Shown piece by piece: positions 44,839 to 55,710 of a stretch of DNA of 64,000 nucleotides. A program made the position numbers and the translations under genes. Under the pieces are notes generated by a model, which had not been told where the DNA came from, made no database searches, and worked only from the letters and a program-made list of their open reading frames with translations. Every line of letters starts with the position of its first letter. Position 1 is the stretch's first letter. This DNA comes from Rhodocyclales bacterium GT-UBC (GTDB lineage Bacteria; Pseudomonadota; Gammaproteobacteria; Burkholderiales; Rhodocyclaceae): NCBI GenBank assembly GCA_003583745.1, contig QXPY01000011.1:165151-229150 (forward strand), in the 5' to 3' direction.

Positions 44839-45137
44839 AAGCGTCCCATTTCGATGATCGGTACGATCCAGTAGAAGACGTTGGCCTTGGGCAGGTGCTG
44901 CTTGATCAAGGACAGCACGGCACGCATCGCCGCCTCGCTGCCGGCCAGGCGGATCTGGCGGCGGGGCGAATGGCCGCTGACCAGTTCGGCGGCCTCGACC
45001 AGCGGTACAACGCTGCCGTGGCCTTCGGCCAGACTGGCCGTGAAGCCCCTTACCAGATCGGGTCGGGAGAGCAGCAGGTCTTCGACGTGCTGGGCAACAT
45101 CGTTGGGCATGGTGAGCGAGAGCAGGACATCAGCCAT
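44835..45137 (-). CDS. DUF3240 small protein of the RND operon
   Basis: 100 residues from ATG 45137 (GAGGAA upstream). Small alpha/beta protein with MADVLLSLTMPNDVAQHVEDLLLSRPDLV, a central RRQIRLAGSEAAMRAVL segment and C-terminal FYWIVPIIEMG. DUF3240 proteins have a ferredoxin-like/PII-like pattern and occur in heavy-metal RND operons. It overlaps the pump gene by 8 bases and the outer-membrane gene by 4, so it is translated with them. Function is unknown; an allosteric or metal-sensing role is conceivable. Confidence 0.78.
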   Translation of the reverse strand: MADVLLSLTMPNDVAQHVEDLLLSRPDLVRGFTASLAEGHGSVVPLVEAAELVSGHSPRRQIRLAGSEAAMRAVLSLIKQHLPKANVFYWIVPIIEMGRL

Positions 45138-48100
45138 GACGTTCCTCGGTAAAGACAACAGCGGGTTTGACGCCGAAACGACGGAAGAGGATGGGCAGCA
45201 GGACCAGGGTCAGGGCGGTCGAGGTGAGCAGGCCGCCGATGACGACGATGGCGAGCGGTCTTTGCACTTCGGAGCCGGGGCCGCTGGCGAACAGCATCGG
45301 GACCAGGCCGAAGGCGGCGATACTGGCCGTCATCATCACCGGTCGCAGGCGGCGACGGGCGCCTTCGACCACGACATCGGCCAGCGACAGGCCGCGGCCG
45401 AGCAGTTGGTTGAAGTAAGTCACCATCACGACGCCATTCAGGACGGCGATGCCGAGCAGGGCAATGAAACCGACCGAGGCGGGAACCGACAGGTACTCTC
45501 CCGCGATGAGCAGGCCGAAAATGCCGCCGATCATCGCGAACGGGATGTTGGACAGCACCAGCAGGGCCTGGCGGACCGAGCCGAAGGTGGAGAAAAGCAG
45601 GAAAAAAATCAGCAGCAGGGCGACCGGGACCACGATCATCAACCGGGCCGCCGCCCGTTGCTGGTTTTCGAACTGACCGCCCCAGGCCAGGCGGTAGCCT
45701 TCGGGGAGCTTGACCTCGCGTGCCACGGCCGCCTTGGCCTCGTCGACGAAGCCGACCAGGTCGCGGTCGCGGACATTCGATTGGATGACGACGTAGCGCT
45801 GGGCATTTTCGCGATCGATCTTGACCGGTCCATCGATGCGTTCGATACGGGCGACGCTGGCCAGTGGCACGTTGCCGCCGTCGGGCAGCGACAGGCGCAG
45901 GGCGGCGAAATCGGCGGGGGAGCCGCGCAAGCTTTCCGGGCCGCGCAGGATGACCGGCGTGCGCCGTCCCTGTTCGATCACGGTGCCGACATTGCGCCCT
46001 TCCAGCAAGGCTTTCAGGTCGTTCTGGATGGCGTCGACATTGAGTCCGAAGCGGCCCGCGGCGAGGCGGTCCACGGCAATTTTCAGATACTGCACGCCGT
46101 CGTTTTTCAGCGTGAAGGTGTCCTCGGCGCCGCGCACTTTCTTGACCGTGGCTTCCACCTGGTTGGCCAAGCGGTTCAAGGTCGGCAGGTCGCTGCCGTA
46201 GATCTTGATCGCCAGGTCGCCGCGGACGCCAGTGAGCATTTCGGAAACCCGCATGTCGATCGGCTGGGTAAAGGAGAAACCGATGCCCGGGAAGTCGGCC
46301 ATGACTGCCCGCAACTGGTCGGCCAGCCAGGCGGGGTCGGGGTTGCGCCAGGTGTCGCGCGGCTTGAGCACCATGAAGGTGTCGGTCTGGTTGAGGCCCA
46401 TCGGGTCGAGACCCAGTTCGTCCGAACCGGCGCGGGCGACGATGGCCTTGATTTCCGGCACCTGGGCCAGGATGGCCTGCTGTACCCGGCTGTCGATGGC
46501 GATGGTCTGGTCGAGGCCGATTGACGGCAGTTTTTCCAGCTGCATGATCAGGTCGCCTTCGTCCATCGTCGGCATGAAGCTCTTGCCGAGCAGCAGGAAG
46601 GCACCGGCCGCGGCGACCAAGGCCAGGATGGCGCCGATGATGAACTGACGACTGCGGCTCAGTGCGGCATCGAGCACGCGATCGTAGATGGCCGCCATCT
46701 TGCGTACCAGCCAGGGCTCATGATGCTGGCCGCGCTTGATCAGGTAGGAGGCGAAGACCGGCACCACGGTCAGCGACAGCAGCAGCGAAGAGGCCAGGGC
46801 GAAGACGATGGTCAGCGCCACCGGCCCGAACATCTTGCCTTCAAGCCCCTGCAGCGTCAGCAGCGGCAGGAAGACGATGATGATGATGGCGATGCCGGAA
46901 GTGACCGGGGCGGCGACTTCGCGAGCCGCCCGGAAGATCAGGTGCAAGGTCGGCAGGTTGTCCTGGGCATCGGCGAGCTGGCTTTCGACATTCTCGACCA
47001 CCACCACCGCCGCATCGACCAGCATGCCGATGGCGATGGCCAGGCCGCCCAGGCTCATCAGGTTGGCGGAAAGACCGGCTGTCCGCATCAGGATGAAAGT
47101 GGCCAGGGCGGAGAGCGGCAGCATCATGGCGACGACCAGGGCGGCGCGGAGGTTGCCGAGAAAAGCGAGAAGCAACAGGACGACCAGGACGATGGCCTCG
47201 AGCAGGGCTTTCGAGACCGTGCCGACGGCACGCTGGACCAGATTGCTGCGGTCGTAGAAGGTCTCGATGCGAACGCCCTCGGGCAGGCTGGGGGCAATCT
47301 CGGCCAGGCGCGCCTTGACACCCTCGACCACGCTTTGCGCGTTGGCGCCACGCAGGCCGAGGACCAGCCCTTCGACGGCTTCGCCCTGGCCGCTGCGGGT
47401 TACTGCACCGTAGCGGGTGAGGGCGCCGATCCGGACCTCGGCGACATCGCCGACTCTGACGATGTTGCCGCCTTGTGCCTGGAGGACGATGGCCCGCACG
47501 TCATCGAGGTCGCGGATGGCGCCTTCGGCCCGCACCAGCAAGGCTTCTTCCCCGTCATTGAGGCGGCCGGCACCATCGTTCCGGTTGTTGTTTTCGAGGA
47601 CCGCCTGCAGGTCCTTCAGCGCCAGTCCGCGTGCCGTGAGCAGTTGCGGGTTGGGAATGACCTCGAAACTGCGTACCTCGCCGCCCAGGCTGTTGACGTC
47701 GGCGACGCCGGGGATGGTGCGCAGCTGCGGCCGGATCACCCAGTCCAGCAAGGCGCGTTTTTCGGCCAGGGGCAGATCGCCCTCGATGGTGAACATGAAC
47801 ATTTCGCCGAGCGGTGTGGTGATCGGTGCCAGGCCGCCGCTCACGCCGGGCGGCAGATTGGCCATCGCGCCGTTGAGGCGTTCGCCGACCTGTTGCCGCG
47901 CCCAATAGATATCGGTGCCGTCCTCGAAGTCGATGGTGATGTCGGTCAGCGCGTATTTCGATGTCGAGCGCAGCAGGCGCTGGTGCGGGATACCGAGCAT
48001 TTCCTGTTCGATCGGCACGGCCAGCCGGGTTTCGACTTCTTCCGGCGTCATGCCCGGCGCTTTCAGAATGATCTTGACCTGGGTGCTCGATACATCGGGG

Positions 48101-48219
48101 AAGGCGTCGATGGGCAGGCCGAGGAAGGCCATGATGCCGCCGCCTATCATCAGCGTCGTGAGAACCAGCAGCAGCAGTCGCTGGGTGAGCGAGAAGCGGA
48201 TCAGGGCGGCCAGCATCAT
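45130..48219 (-). CDS. Heavy-metal-type RND efflux pump (CzcA/CusA family)
   Basis: 1029 residues with 12 membrane helices and two large periplasmic domains. Family markers: GLPIDAFPDVSSTQVKI, PGMTPEEVETRLAVPIEQ, and helix 4 AIAIGMLVDAAVVVVENV. That helix has VDAA rather than the DFGxxxDGAVV signature of the Zn/Co/Cd HME1 group, so it is closer to HME3/HME4 (divalent or Cu/Ag) pumps; the substrate is uncertain. It exchanges protons for metal ions and exports them through the CzcC-like duct. It overlaps the adaptor gene by 4 bases. Confidence 0.9.
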   Translation of the reverse strand: MMLAALIRFSLTQRLLLLVLTTLMIGGGIMAFLGLPIDAFPDVSSTQVKIILKAPGMTPEEVETRLAVPIEQEMLGIPHQRLLRSTSKYALTDITIDFEDGTDIYWARQQVGERLNGAMANLPPGVSGGLAPITTPLGEMFMFTIEGDLPLAEKRALLDWVIRPQLRTIPGVADVNSLGGEVRSFEVIPNPQLLTARGLALKDLQAVLENNNRNDGAGRLNDGEEALLVRAEGAIRDLDDVRAIVLQAQGGNIVRVGDVAEVRIGALTRYGAVTRSGQGEAVEGLVLGLRGANAQSVVEGVKARLAEIAPSLPEGVRIETFYDRSNLVQRAVGTVSKALLEAIVLVVLLLLAFLGNLRAALVVAMMLPLSALATFILMRTAGLSANLMSLGGLAIAIGMLVDAAVVVVENVESQLADAQDNLPTLHLIFRAAREVAAPVTSGIAIIIIVFLPLLTLQGLEGKMFGPVALTIVFALASSLLLSLTVVPVFASYLIKRGQHHEPWLVRKMAAIYDRVLDAALSRSRQFIIGAILALVAAAGAFLLLGKSFMPTMDEGDLIMQLEKLPSIGLDQTIAIDSRVQQAILAQVPEIKAIVARAGSDELGLDPMGLNQTDTFMVLKPRDTWRNPDPAWLADQLRAVMADFPGIGFSFTQPIDMRVSEMLTGVRGDLAIKIYGSDLPTLNRLANQVEATVKKVRGAEDTFTLKNDGVQYLKIAVDRLAAGRFGLNVDAIQNDLKALLEGRNVGTVIEQGRRTPVILRGPESLRGSPADFAALRLSLPDGGNVPLASVARIERIDGPVKIDRENAQRYVVIQSNVRDRDLVGFVDEAKAAVAREVKLPEGYRLAWGGQFENQQRAAARLMIVVPVALLLIFFLLFSTFGSVRQALLVLSNIPFAMIGGIFGLLIAGEYLSVPASVGFIALLGIAVLNGVVMVTYFNQLLGRGLSLADVVVEGARRRLRPVMMTASIAAFGLVPMLFASGPGSEVQRPLAIVVIGGLLTSTALTLVLLPILFRRFGVKPAVVFTEERHG

Positions 48220-49286
48220 TCTTTACCAACGCCGGCAAGCATTGCCTTGAGCCCGGTGGCGCCCTTGACGACGACTTCTTCGCCGGCCTTCAGGCCATCC
48301 ACGGCGACCTGGTTGCCGCCCTGGCCGAGGATACGTACCTTGCGTGCCGCAAAGCTCGCGCCCTCCTTGGTGTGCGCAGTTTGTACGAAGGCCATGCTGG
48401 TGCCCTGGAAATAGGCGATGGCCGAGGCGGGGAGCGTGTTTTGTCCGGAGCCCCCGGCGGGTTGTTCGACTTCGATGACCTGGCCTGGCCGCAAGGTGTC
48501 GGCGCCTTGGCCTACACTGGCGCGCAGCAGAACCGTCTGGCTGGCCGCCTCGACGGCCCGGCCGATGGCGATCAGCTTGCCGCTGACCGGGCTGCCGGCA
48601 ATGCGGATCGGCATGCCTTCGCGCAGACCGGTCGCACTCTCCGCGGGCGCCTGGATTTCCAGCCAGAGCGGGGTAAGGCGCGCAACACGGTAGATCGCAG
48701 TCGCGGCGTCGACCCGCTGGCCCAGTTGGACGCCTTGTTCGAGGACAACGCCATCGAGCGGCGCAGTCAGTTCAAGCGGACCGCCCAGCTTGCCGGGCGC
48801 GACGCCAGCCAGTGCCAGTCCCTGGCGCCGTTCGCTGGCTTGCGCCGTGGCCTGCGTGGCGGCGGCCCGGGTTGCCTGCAAGCGCGATTCGGCGATCAGC
48901 CCTTCGGAAAACAACTGTTCGTCGCGTTTCAGGTTTTGTTGCAGCAAGGCTGCCTGGCTGCCGGCTTGCAGCGCATCGCGCTGCAATTCGAGGGCTTGCG
49001 GGCTGGCCAGGCGGGCCAGTACCTGGCCGCGTTTGACTGTGGAGCCTGGCGCCACGGCGAGCATTTCGATCAGGCCGCCAACCGGTGCCGAAACGATGCG
49101 CATTTGGTCGTTGGGTACGACGACGCGAGCCGGCAAGGTTCCGGGTCGAGTATTGGCGGCATCGTCGAGACGACGGGTTTCAATACCCAGGGCCTTGATC
49201 TGTGCGGCGTTCAGTTGCAGCGGCGTTTCGGCGTGGGCCAGGCCCGTGACCAGGGCAAGCAGGAGGGCGGGGAGCAGGATGGGCAT
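48216..49286 (-). CDS. RND periplasmic adaptor (HlyD/CzcB family)
   Basis: 356 residues from ATG 49286. Signal peptide MPILLPALLLALVTGLAHA. Order: IKALGIETRRLDD start, lipoyl half (GLIEMLAVAPGSTVKRGQVLARL), a long coiled-coil hairpin (about 100-165), second lipoyl half (APLDGVVLEQGVQLGQRV), then beta-barrel and membrane-proximal domain. It bridges the inner-membrane pump and the outer-membrane duct. First gene of the four-gene operon, preceded by TTAA-type boxes. Confidence 0.9.
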   Translation of the reverse strand: MPILLPALLLALVTGLAHAETPLQLNAAQIKALGIETRRLDDAANTRPGTLPARVVVPNDQMRIVSAPVGGLIEMLAVAPGSTVKRGQVLARLASPQALELQRDALQAGSQAALLQQNLKRDEQLFSEGLIAESRLQATRAAATQATAQASERRQGLALAGVAPGKLGGPLELTAPLDGVVLEQGVQLGQRVDAATAIYRVARLTPLWLEIQAPAESATGLREGMPIRIAGSPVSGKLIAIGRAVEAASQTVLLRASVGQGADTLRPGQVIEVEQPAGGSGQNTLPASAIAYFQGTSMAFVQTAHTKEGASFAARKVRILGQGGNQVAVDGLKAGEEVVVKGATGLKAMLAGVGKE

Positions 49287-49330
49287 GGGCAGCCTCGTTG
49301 AGCAGACCGTTCCATGGTAGGCAGCAAAGG

Positions 49331-49346
49331 TTAACTCTTCCTTAAC
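49331..49346 (-). promoter_or_regulatory. Paired TTAA boxes upstream of the RND operon
   Basis: TTAAC at 49331 and TTAAC at 49342, 11 bases apart. Read on the minus strand this is GTTAAG-N5-GTTAAC, similar to the SHP array. A -10-like TACCAT begins 12 bases downstream (49319-49314), the same distance as at the SHP operon. An OmpR/PmrA-class regulator is the likely binder. Confidence 0.5.
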
Positions 49347-49361
49347 CGACAACTCGCTTAT

Positions 49362-51392
<2,031 letters not shown>

Positions 51393-51494
51393 GGCGTGAC
51401 GGTTCGCATGACCGTTGGGCTGCTGACAACGGCTTTCGGTTCAAGAATAAACGGCCTGATCGTGACGTTGCCACGATATTTTTCAAAAAAGCTG

Positions 51495-51538
51495 TTGACC
51501 CGAGGTATTGCTTATCTATAATTCAAACGTTCGTTTTA
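51495..51538 (+). promoter_or_regulatory. Promoter and TetR operator of fatty-acid block 2
   Basis: TTGACC (51495-51500), 16-base spacer, TATAAT (51517-51522), followed directly by TCAAAC-GTTC-GTTTTA (51523-51538), one mismatch from TCAAAC-N4-GTTTGA. The arrangement copies that at 7132-7176: operator abutting the -10 box, covering the transcription start. Confidence 0.85.
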
Positions 51539-51572
51539 TTAACGAAGCCGCATAAAGACAAAGGAGACTCGC

Positions 51573-53972
51573 TTGAACAAGCTGATCGTGAAGAAAGCCG
51601 CCGTGCTCGGCGCGGGCGTGATGGGGGCGCAGATTGCGGCGCACCTCGCCAATGCCAACGTGCCGGTCGTGTTGTTCGACCTGCCGGCGAAGGAAGGAGA
51701 CAAGAACGGCATCGTCAAAAAGGCCCTCGACGGCCTCAAGAAGCTCGACCCGGCCCCGCTGGCCAACAAGGGCAAGCTGAAGTTCATTGATGCCGCCAAT
51801 TACGACGAACACCTGCCGCTGCTCGCCGAGTGCGACCTGGTGATCGAGGCCATCGCCGAGCGCATGGACTGGAAGAACGACCTTTACGCCAAGATCGCGC
51901 CGCACATCGGGGCGAATGCCATCGTCGCCTCCAATACCTCGGGTCTGTCGATCAATACGCTGGCCGAGGCCCTGCCGGCCGAACTGCGGCCGCGTTTCTG
52001 CGGCATCCATTTCTTCAATCCGCCGCGCTACATGCATCTGGTGGAAATCATCGCCACCCGCAGCACCCATGCCGCGACGCTCGATTCCCTCGAAACCTGG
52101 CTGACCTCGCGCCTCGGCAAGGGCGTCATTCGCGCGCTCGATACGCCGAACTTCGTCGCGAACCGCATCGGCGTCTTCTCCATTCTCGCCGTCATGCACC
52201 ATACCCAGGCCTTCAGCCTCGGTTTCGACGAGGTCGATGCGCTGACCGGCCCGAAGATCGGCCGCCCGAAGAGCGCCACCTATCGCACCGCCGACGTGGT
52301 CGGCCTCGATACCCTGGCGCATGTCGTCAAGACCATGCAGGACACGCTGCCCAATGATCCGTGGCATGCCCATTTCACCAATCCGGCCTGGTTGCAGGCG
52401 CTGATCGGGAAGGGCGCTCTCGGCCAGAAGACCCGTTGCGGCATCTTCCGCAAGCAGGGCAAGGAAATCCAGGTACTCGACCTGGCGGCGCAGGACTATC
52501 GCAAGTCGGCCGGCGAGATCGCCGACGAAGTCGCCGCCATCCTGAAAGTGAAGAATCCGGCCGAAAAGTTCGCCGCGCTGCGTGCCTCGGCGCATCCGCA
52601 GGCCCAATTCCTGTGGGCGATCTTCCGCGACATCTTCCATTACGCCGCCGTGCAGCTGGAACATGTTGCCGATAATGCCCGCGATCTCGACTTCGCCATG
52701 CGCTGGGGCTTTGGCTGGGCGCAAGGGCCGTTCGAAACCTGGCAGGCGGCCGGCTGGGCCGATATCGCCCAGGCCATCGCGGCTGACATTGCTGCCGGCA
52801 AGGCGATGAGCGCCGTGGCGCTGCCGGCCTGGGCGCTGGAAGCCGGGCGCACCGGCGTGCATACCGCGCAAGGCTCCTACTCGGCGCGCGACAACGCCTA
52901 TGTCGCCCGTTCCGCGTTGCCGGTTTATCAGCGCCAGCTCTTCCCCGAGCGTGTGCTGGGCGAAGTGGCGGCCAGCCCGGAAAAATCCGGCGAAACGCTG
53001 TTCGAAAACGACGGCGTTCGTCTCTGGACCTTGCCGGCGGTCGATGCCGGCATCGGCATCCTCTCCTTCAAGTCCAAGATGCACACCATCGGCGACGAAG
53101 TGCTCGATGGCGTGATTGCTGCCGTGCGTCAGGCCGAAACGACGCTCGATGGCGTGGTGATCTGGCACGAAGCGCCGTTTGCCGTCGGTGCCAACCTGCA
53201 GCAGGTCGGTGAGGCCTGCGCGGCCGGCCAGTTCGATATCCTGGAAAAGACCGTCGAGAAATTCCAGCGTGCCTCGCAAACCCTGAAATACGCGCAGGTG
53301 CCGGTAGTGGCCGCAGTGCAGGGCATGGCCCTGGGTGGCGGCTGCGAGTTCGTGATGCATGCCGGCAAGCGCGTCATGGCGCTGGAGAGCTATGTCGGGC
53401 TGGTCGAAGCCGGTGTCGGCCTGATCCCGGCTGGTGGCGGTTGCAAGGAATTCGCCGTGCGCGCTGCCGACTGGGCGGCGCAATCGGCGACGCCGAACGA
53501 GGTGTTCAACTACCTGCAGCCGGTCTTCCAGACCATCGCCATGGCCAAGGTGGCAAAGAGCGCCGTCGAAGTCATCGATTTCGGCTTTGCCAAGCCCTCC
53601 GACACCATTCTGTTCAACGCCCACGAACTGCTCTTTGTCGCCATCAAGGAAGCCCGCGCCATGGCCGAGGCCGGTTATGCCCCGCCGCCGCTGGCCCGTG
53701 CCATCCCGGTCGCCGGCAAGAACGGCATCGCCACCTTCGAGATGATGCTGGTCAACATGAAGGAGGGCGGGATGATTTCCGCCCACGACTACAAGGTCGC
53801 CAAGTCGGCGGCGATCGCCCTGTGCGGCGGCGAAGTCGAAACCGGCAGCCTGGTCGATGAGGAATGGCTGATCACCGTCGAGCGCCAGCTGTTCGTCGAA
53901 TTGCTGAAGACCCCCGAAACCCAGGCCCGGATCAAGCACATGCTGGAAACGGGGAAGCCACTTCGTAATTAA
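51573..53972 (+). CDS. FadN-type 3-hydroxyacyl-CoA dehydrogenase/enoyl-CoA hydratase
   Basis: 799 residues from a TTG start at 51573, 6 bases after AAGGAG. Domain order is dehydrogenase first: NAD motif LGAGVMGAQIAAHLAN at about 12, SNTSGLSI, and GIHFFNPPRYMHLVE with the catalytic His at about 145. The hydratase follows at about 500-790, with both Glu sites in GGGCEFVMH and GLVEAGVGLIPAGGG. This is the FadN (Bacillus-type) arrangement, the reverse of FadB/FadJ. It catalyses two consecutive beta-oxidation steps. First gene of a long operon with its own repressor site. Confidence 0.93.
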   Translation: MNKLIVKKAAVLGAGVMGAQIAAHLANANVPVVLFDLPAKEGDKNGIVKKALDGLKKLDPAPLANKGKLKFIDAANYDEHLPLLAECDLVIEAIAERMDWKNDLYAKIAPHIGANAIVASNTSGLSINTLAEALPAELRPRFCGIHFFNPPRYMHLVEIIATRSTHAATLDSLETWLTSRLGKGVIRALDTPNFVANRIGVFSILAVMHHTQAFSLGFDEVDALTGPKIGRPKSATYRTADVVGLDTLAHVVKTMQDTLPNDPWHAHFTNPAWLQALIGKGALGQKTRCGIFRKQGKEIQVLDLAAQDYRKSAGEIADEVAAILKVKNPAEKFAALRASAHPQAQFLWAIFRDIFHYAAVQLEHVADNARDLDFAMRWGFGWAQGPFETWQAAGWADIAQAIAADIAAGKAMSAVALPAWALEAGRTGVHTAQGSYSARDNAYVARSALPVYQRQLFPERVLGEVAASPEKSGETLFENDGVRLWTLPAVDAGIGILSFKSKMHTIGDEVLDGVIAAVRQAETTLDGVVIWHEAPFAVGANLQQVGEACAAGQFDILEKTVEKFQRASQTLKYAQVPVVAAVQGMALGGGCEFVMHAGKRVMALESYVGLVEAGVGLIPAGGGCKEFAVRAADWAAQSATPNEVFNYLQPVFQTIAMAKVAKSAVEVIDFGFAKPSDTILFNAHELLFVAIKEARAMAEAGYAPPPLARAIPVAGKNGIATFEMMLVNMKEGGMISAHDYKVAKSAAIALCGGEVETGSLVDEEWLITVERQLFVELLKTPETQARIKHMLETGKPLRN

Positions 53973-53994
53973 TCGGGTCAGGAGACAGATAAAA

Positions 53995-55194
53995 ATGAGC
54001 AAACAGATTCAAGAAGCCTACATCGTCGCCGCCACCCGCCTGCCGGTGGCCAAGCGCAACGGCATGTACAGGAACGTGCGGCCGGACGACATGCTGGCCG
54101 CCGTCATCAAGGCGGTGGTCGCCCAGGTGCCGGGTGTCGATCCGGCCCTGATCGGTGATGTCATCGTCGGTTGCGCCATGCCGGAAGCCGAGCAGGGCAT
54201 GAACGTCGCCCGCATCGGCGCGCTGCTGGCCGGCCTGCCGATCACCGTGCCGGGCATCACCATCAACCGTTTCTGCTCCTCCGGGGTGCAGGCGGTGTCC
54301 GATGCCGCCAACCAGATCCGCCTCGGCCTGGCCGATGTGATGATCGCTGCAGGTACCGAGTCGATGAGCGTGATGCCGCAGATCATGGGCAACAAGATGT
54401 CGATGAACCCGGCCATCTTCGCCAAGGAGGAAAACCTCGGCATCGCTTACGGCATGGGCCTCACCGCCGAAAAGGTCGCGCAGCAGTGGAAGATCAGCCG
54501 CGAGGCGCAGGATGCCTTTGCGCTGGCTTCCAACCAGAAGGCCTGCGCCGCGATTGCGGCCGGCCACTTCAATGCCGAAACGACGCCTTATGCCATCCGT
54601 GAAAGTCTGCCCGACCTGAAGAGCGGCCAGATCAAGCTGCGCGAGCGGATTGCCGAATTCGACGAAGGCCCGCGTGCCGATGCCTCGCTGGAAAAACTGG
54701 GCAAGCTCAAGCCGGTGTTCCATGCCCGTGGTTCGGTGACGGCCGGCAACTCGTCGCAGATGTCGGACGGTGCCGGCGCCGTGATGCTGGTTTCCGAGAA
54801 GATCCTGCGCGAGCACAACCTGACCCCGCTGGCGCGCTTCGCCGGCTATGCGGTGGGCGGCGTGGCGCCGGAAATCATGGGGATCGGCCCGATTGCCGCT
54901 ATCCCGAAGGTGCTGGCCCAGGTGGGTATCAAGCAGGACGACCTCGACTGGATCGAGCTCAACGAAGCCTTCGCCGCCCAGTCGCTGGCCGTGATGCAGG
55001 AACTCGGCATCAATCCGGACAAGGTCAATCCGCTCGGTGGCGCCATCGCGCTGGGCCATCCGCTCGGCGCCACCGGCGCCATCCGGATCGCTACCGCCGT
55101 GCATGGCCTGCGCCGTACCGGCGGCAAGTACGGCATGGTGACGATGTGCATCGGTACCGGCATGGGTGCCGCTGGCGTGATCGAGGCCCTGTAA
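53995..55194 (+). CDS. fadA: Acetyl-CoA C-acyltransferase (FadA-type thiolase)
   Basis: 399 residues. Acyl-accepting Cys in INRFCSSGVQAV (about 94), GGAIALGHPLGATGA with the His, and MCIGTGMGAAGV with the second Cys. It cleaves 3-ketoacyl-CoA to acetyl-CoA and a shortened acyl-CoA. GGAGA lies upstream; the gene starts 23 bases after the FadN-type gene. The second thiolase of the window, clearly different from that at 10273. Confidence 0.93.
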   Translation: MSKQIQEAYIVAATRLPVAKRNGMYRNVRPDDMLAAVIKAVVAQVPGVDPALIGDVIVGCAMPEAEQGMNVARIGALLAGLPITVPGITINRFCSSGVQAVSDAANQIRLGLADVMIAAGTESMSVMPQIMGNKMSMNPAIFAKEENLGIAYGMGLTAEKVAQQWKISREAQDAFALASNQKACAAIAAGHFNAETTPYAIRESLPDLKSGQIKLRERIAEFDEGPRADASLEKLGKLKPVFHARGSVTAGNSSQMSDGAGAVMLVSEKILREHNLTPLARFAGYAVGGVAPEIMGIGPIAAIPKVLAQVGIKQDDLDWIELNEAFAAQSLAVMQELGINPDKVNPLGGAIALGHPLGATGAIRIATAVHGLRRTGGKYGMVTMCIGTGMGAAGVIEAL

Positions 55195-55197
55195 GCC

Positions 55198-55710
55198 ATG
55201 AAACCCGCCTGGCTGGCCAGACTTTCGCCGACCTGGCGGGCGCGCATGGTGCGTCTGGGCTTCAATTTTCATCCGGCCTTTCGCGGTACCGGCGGGCGGG
55301 TGGTGCATGTGGCGAAGGATTTGCGCCATATCCGTATTCACCTGCCCTTGTCGTGGAAGACGCGCAATATCGTCGGTTCGCTCTACGGCGGCTCGCTGTT
55401 CGCGATCACCGACGGGGCTCACCCGATGATGCTGATGGCAGCGCTGGGTGACGGCTACATCGTCTGGGACAAGGCGGCGAGCATTCGTTATCGCAAGCCG
55501 GGTTACTCGACGCTGTATGCCGACTTCGTGCTCGACGAGGCCGAGGTCCAGGCCATCAAGGCGGCACTGGCCGAAAGCCCGGAGCTTGAGCGGACTTACA
55601 CGGTCGAATTGAAAGACAAACAGGGCACGGTACATACCGTCGTCGAACGGACGGTTTATATCGCCGACAAAAACTACTACCGACTAAAGAGCGGTGGAGG
55701 AGACAAATGA
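55198..55710 (+). CDS. DUF4442 hot-dog-fold protein, putative acyl-CoA thioesterase
   Basis: 170 residues. The DUF4442 pattern: LGFNFHPAFRGTGGRVVHVAKDLRHIRIHLPLSWKTRN, then the hot-dog helix GSLYGGSLFAITDGAHPMMLMAAL and a strand IRYRKPGYSTLYADF. Hot-dog proteins with this layout are often acyl-CoA thioesterases, but few DUF4442 members have been tested. It sits 3 bases after fadA and overlaps the next gene by 4 bases. It may release fatty acid from stalled acyl-CoA; inference. Confidence 0.8.
   Translation: MKPAWLARLSPTWRARMVRLGFNFHPAFRGTGGRVVHVAKDLRHIRIHLPLSWKTRNIVGSLYGGSLFAITDGAHPMMLMAALGDGYIVWDKAASIRYRKPGYSTLYADFVLDEAEVQAIKAALAESPELERTYTVELKDKQGTVHTVVERTVYIADKNYYRLKSGGGDK

Noticed and set aside
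44881..48414. Two plus-strand frames of over 500 codons opposite the RND pump
   Set aside because: Antisense to a complete pump gene with all family motifs; Gln/Asp-rich shadow composition.
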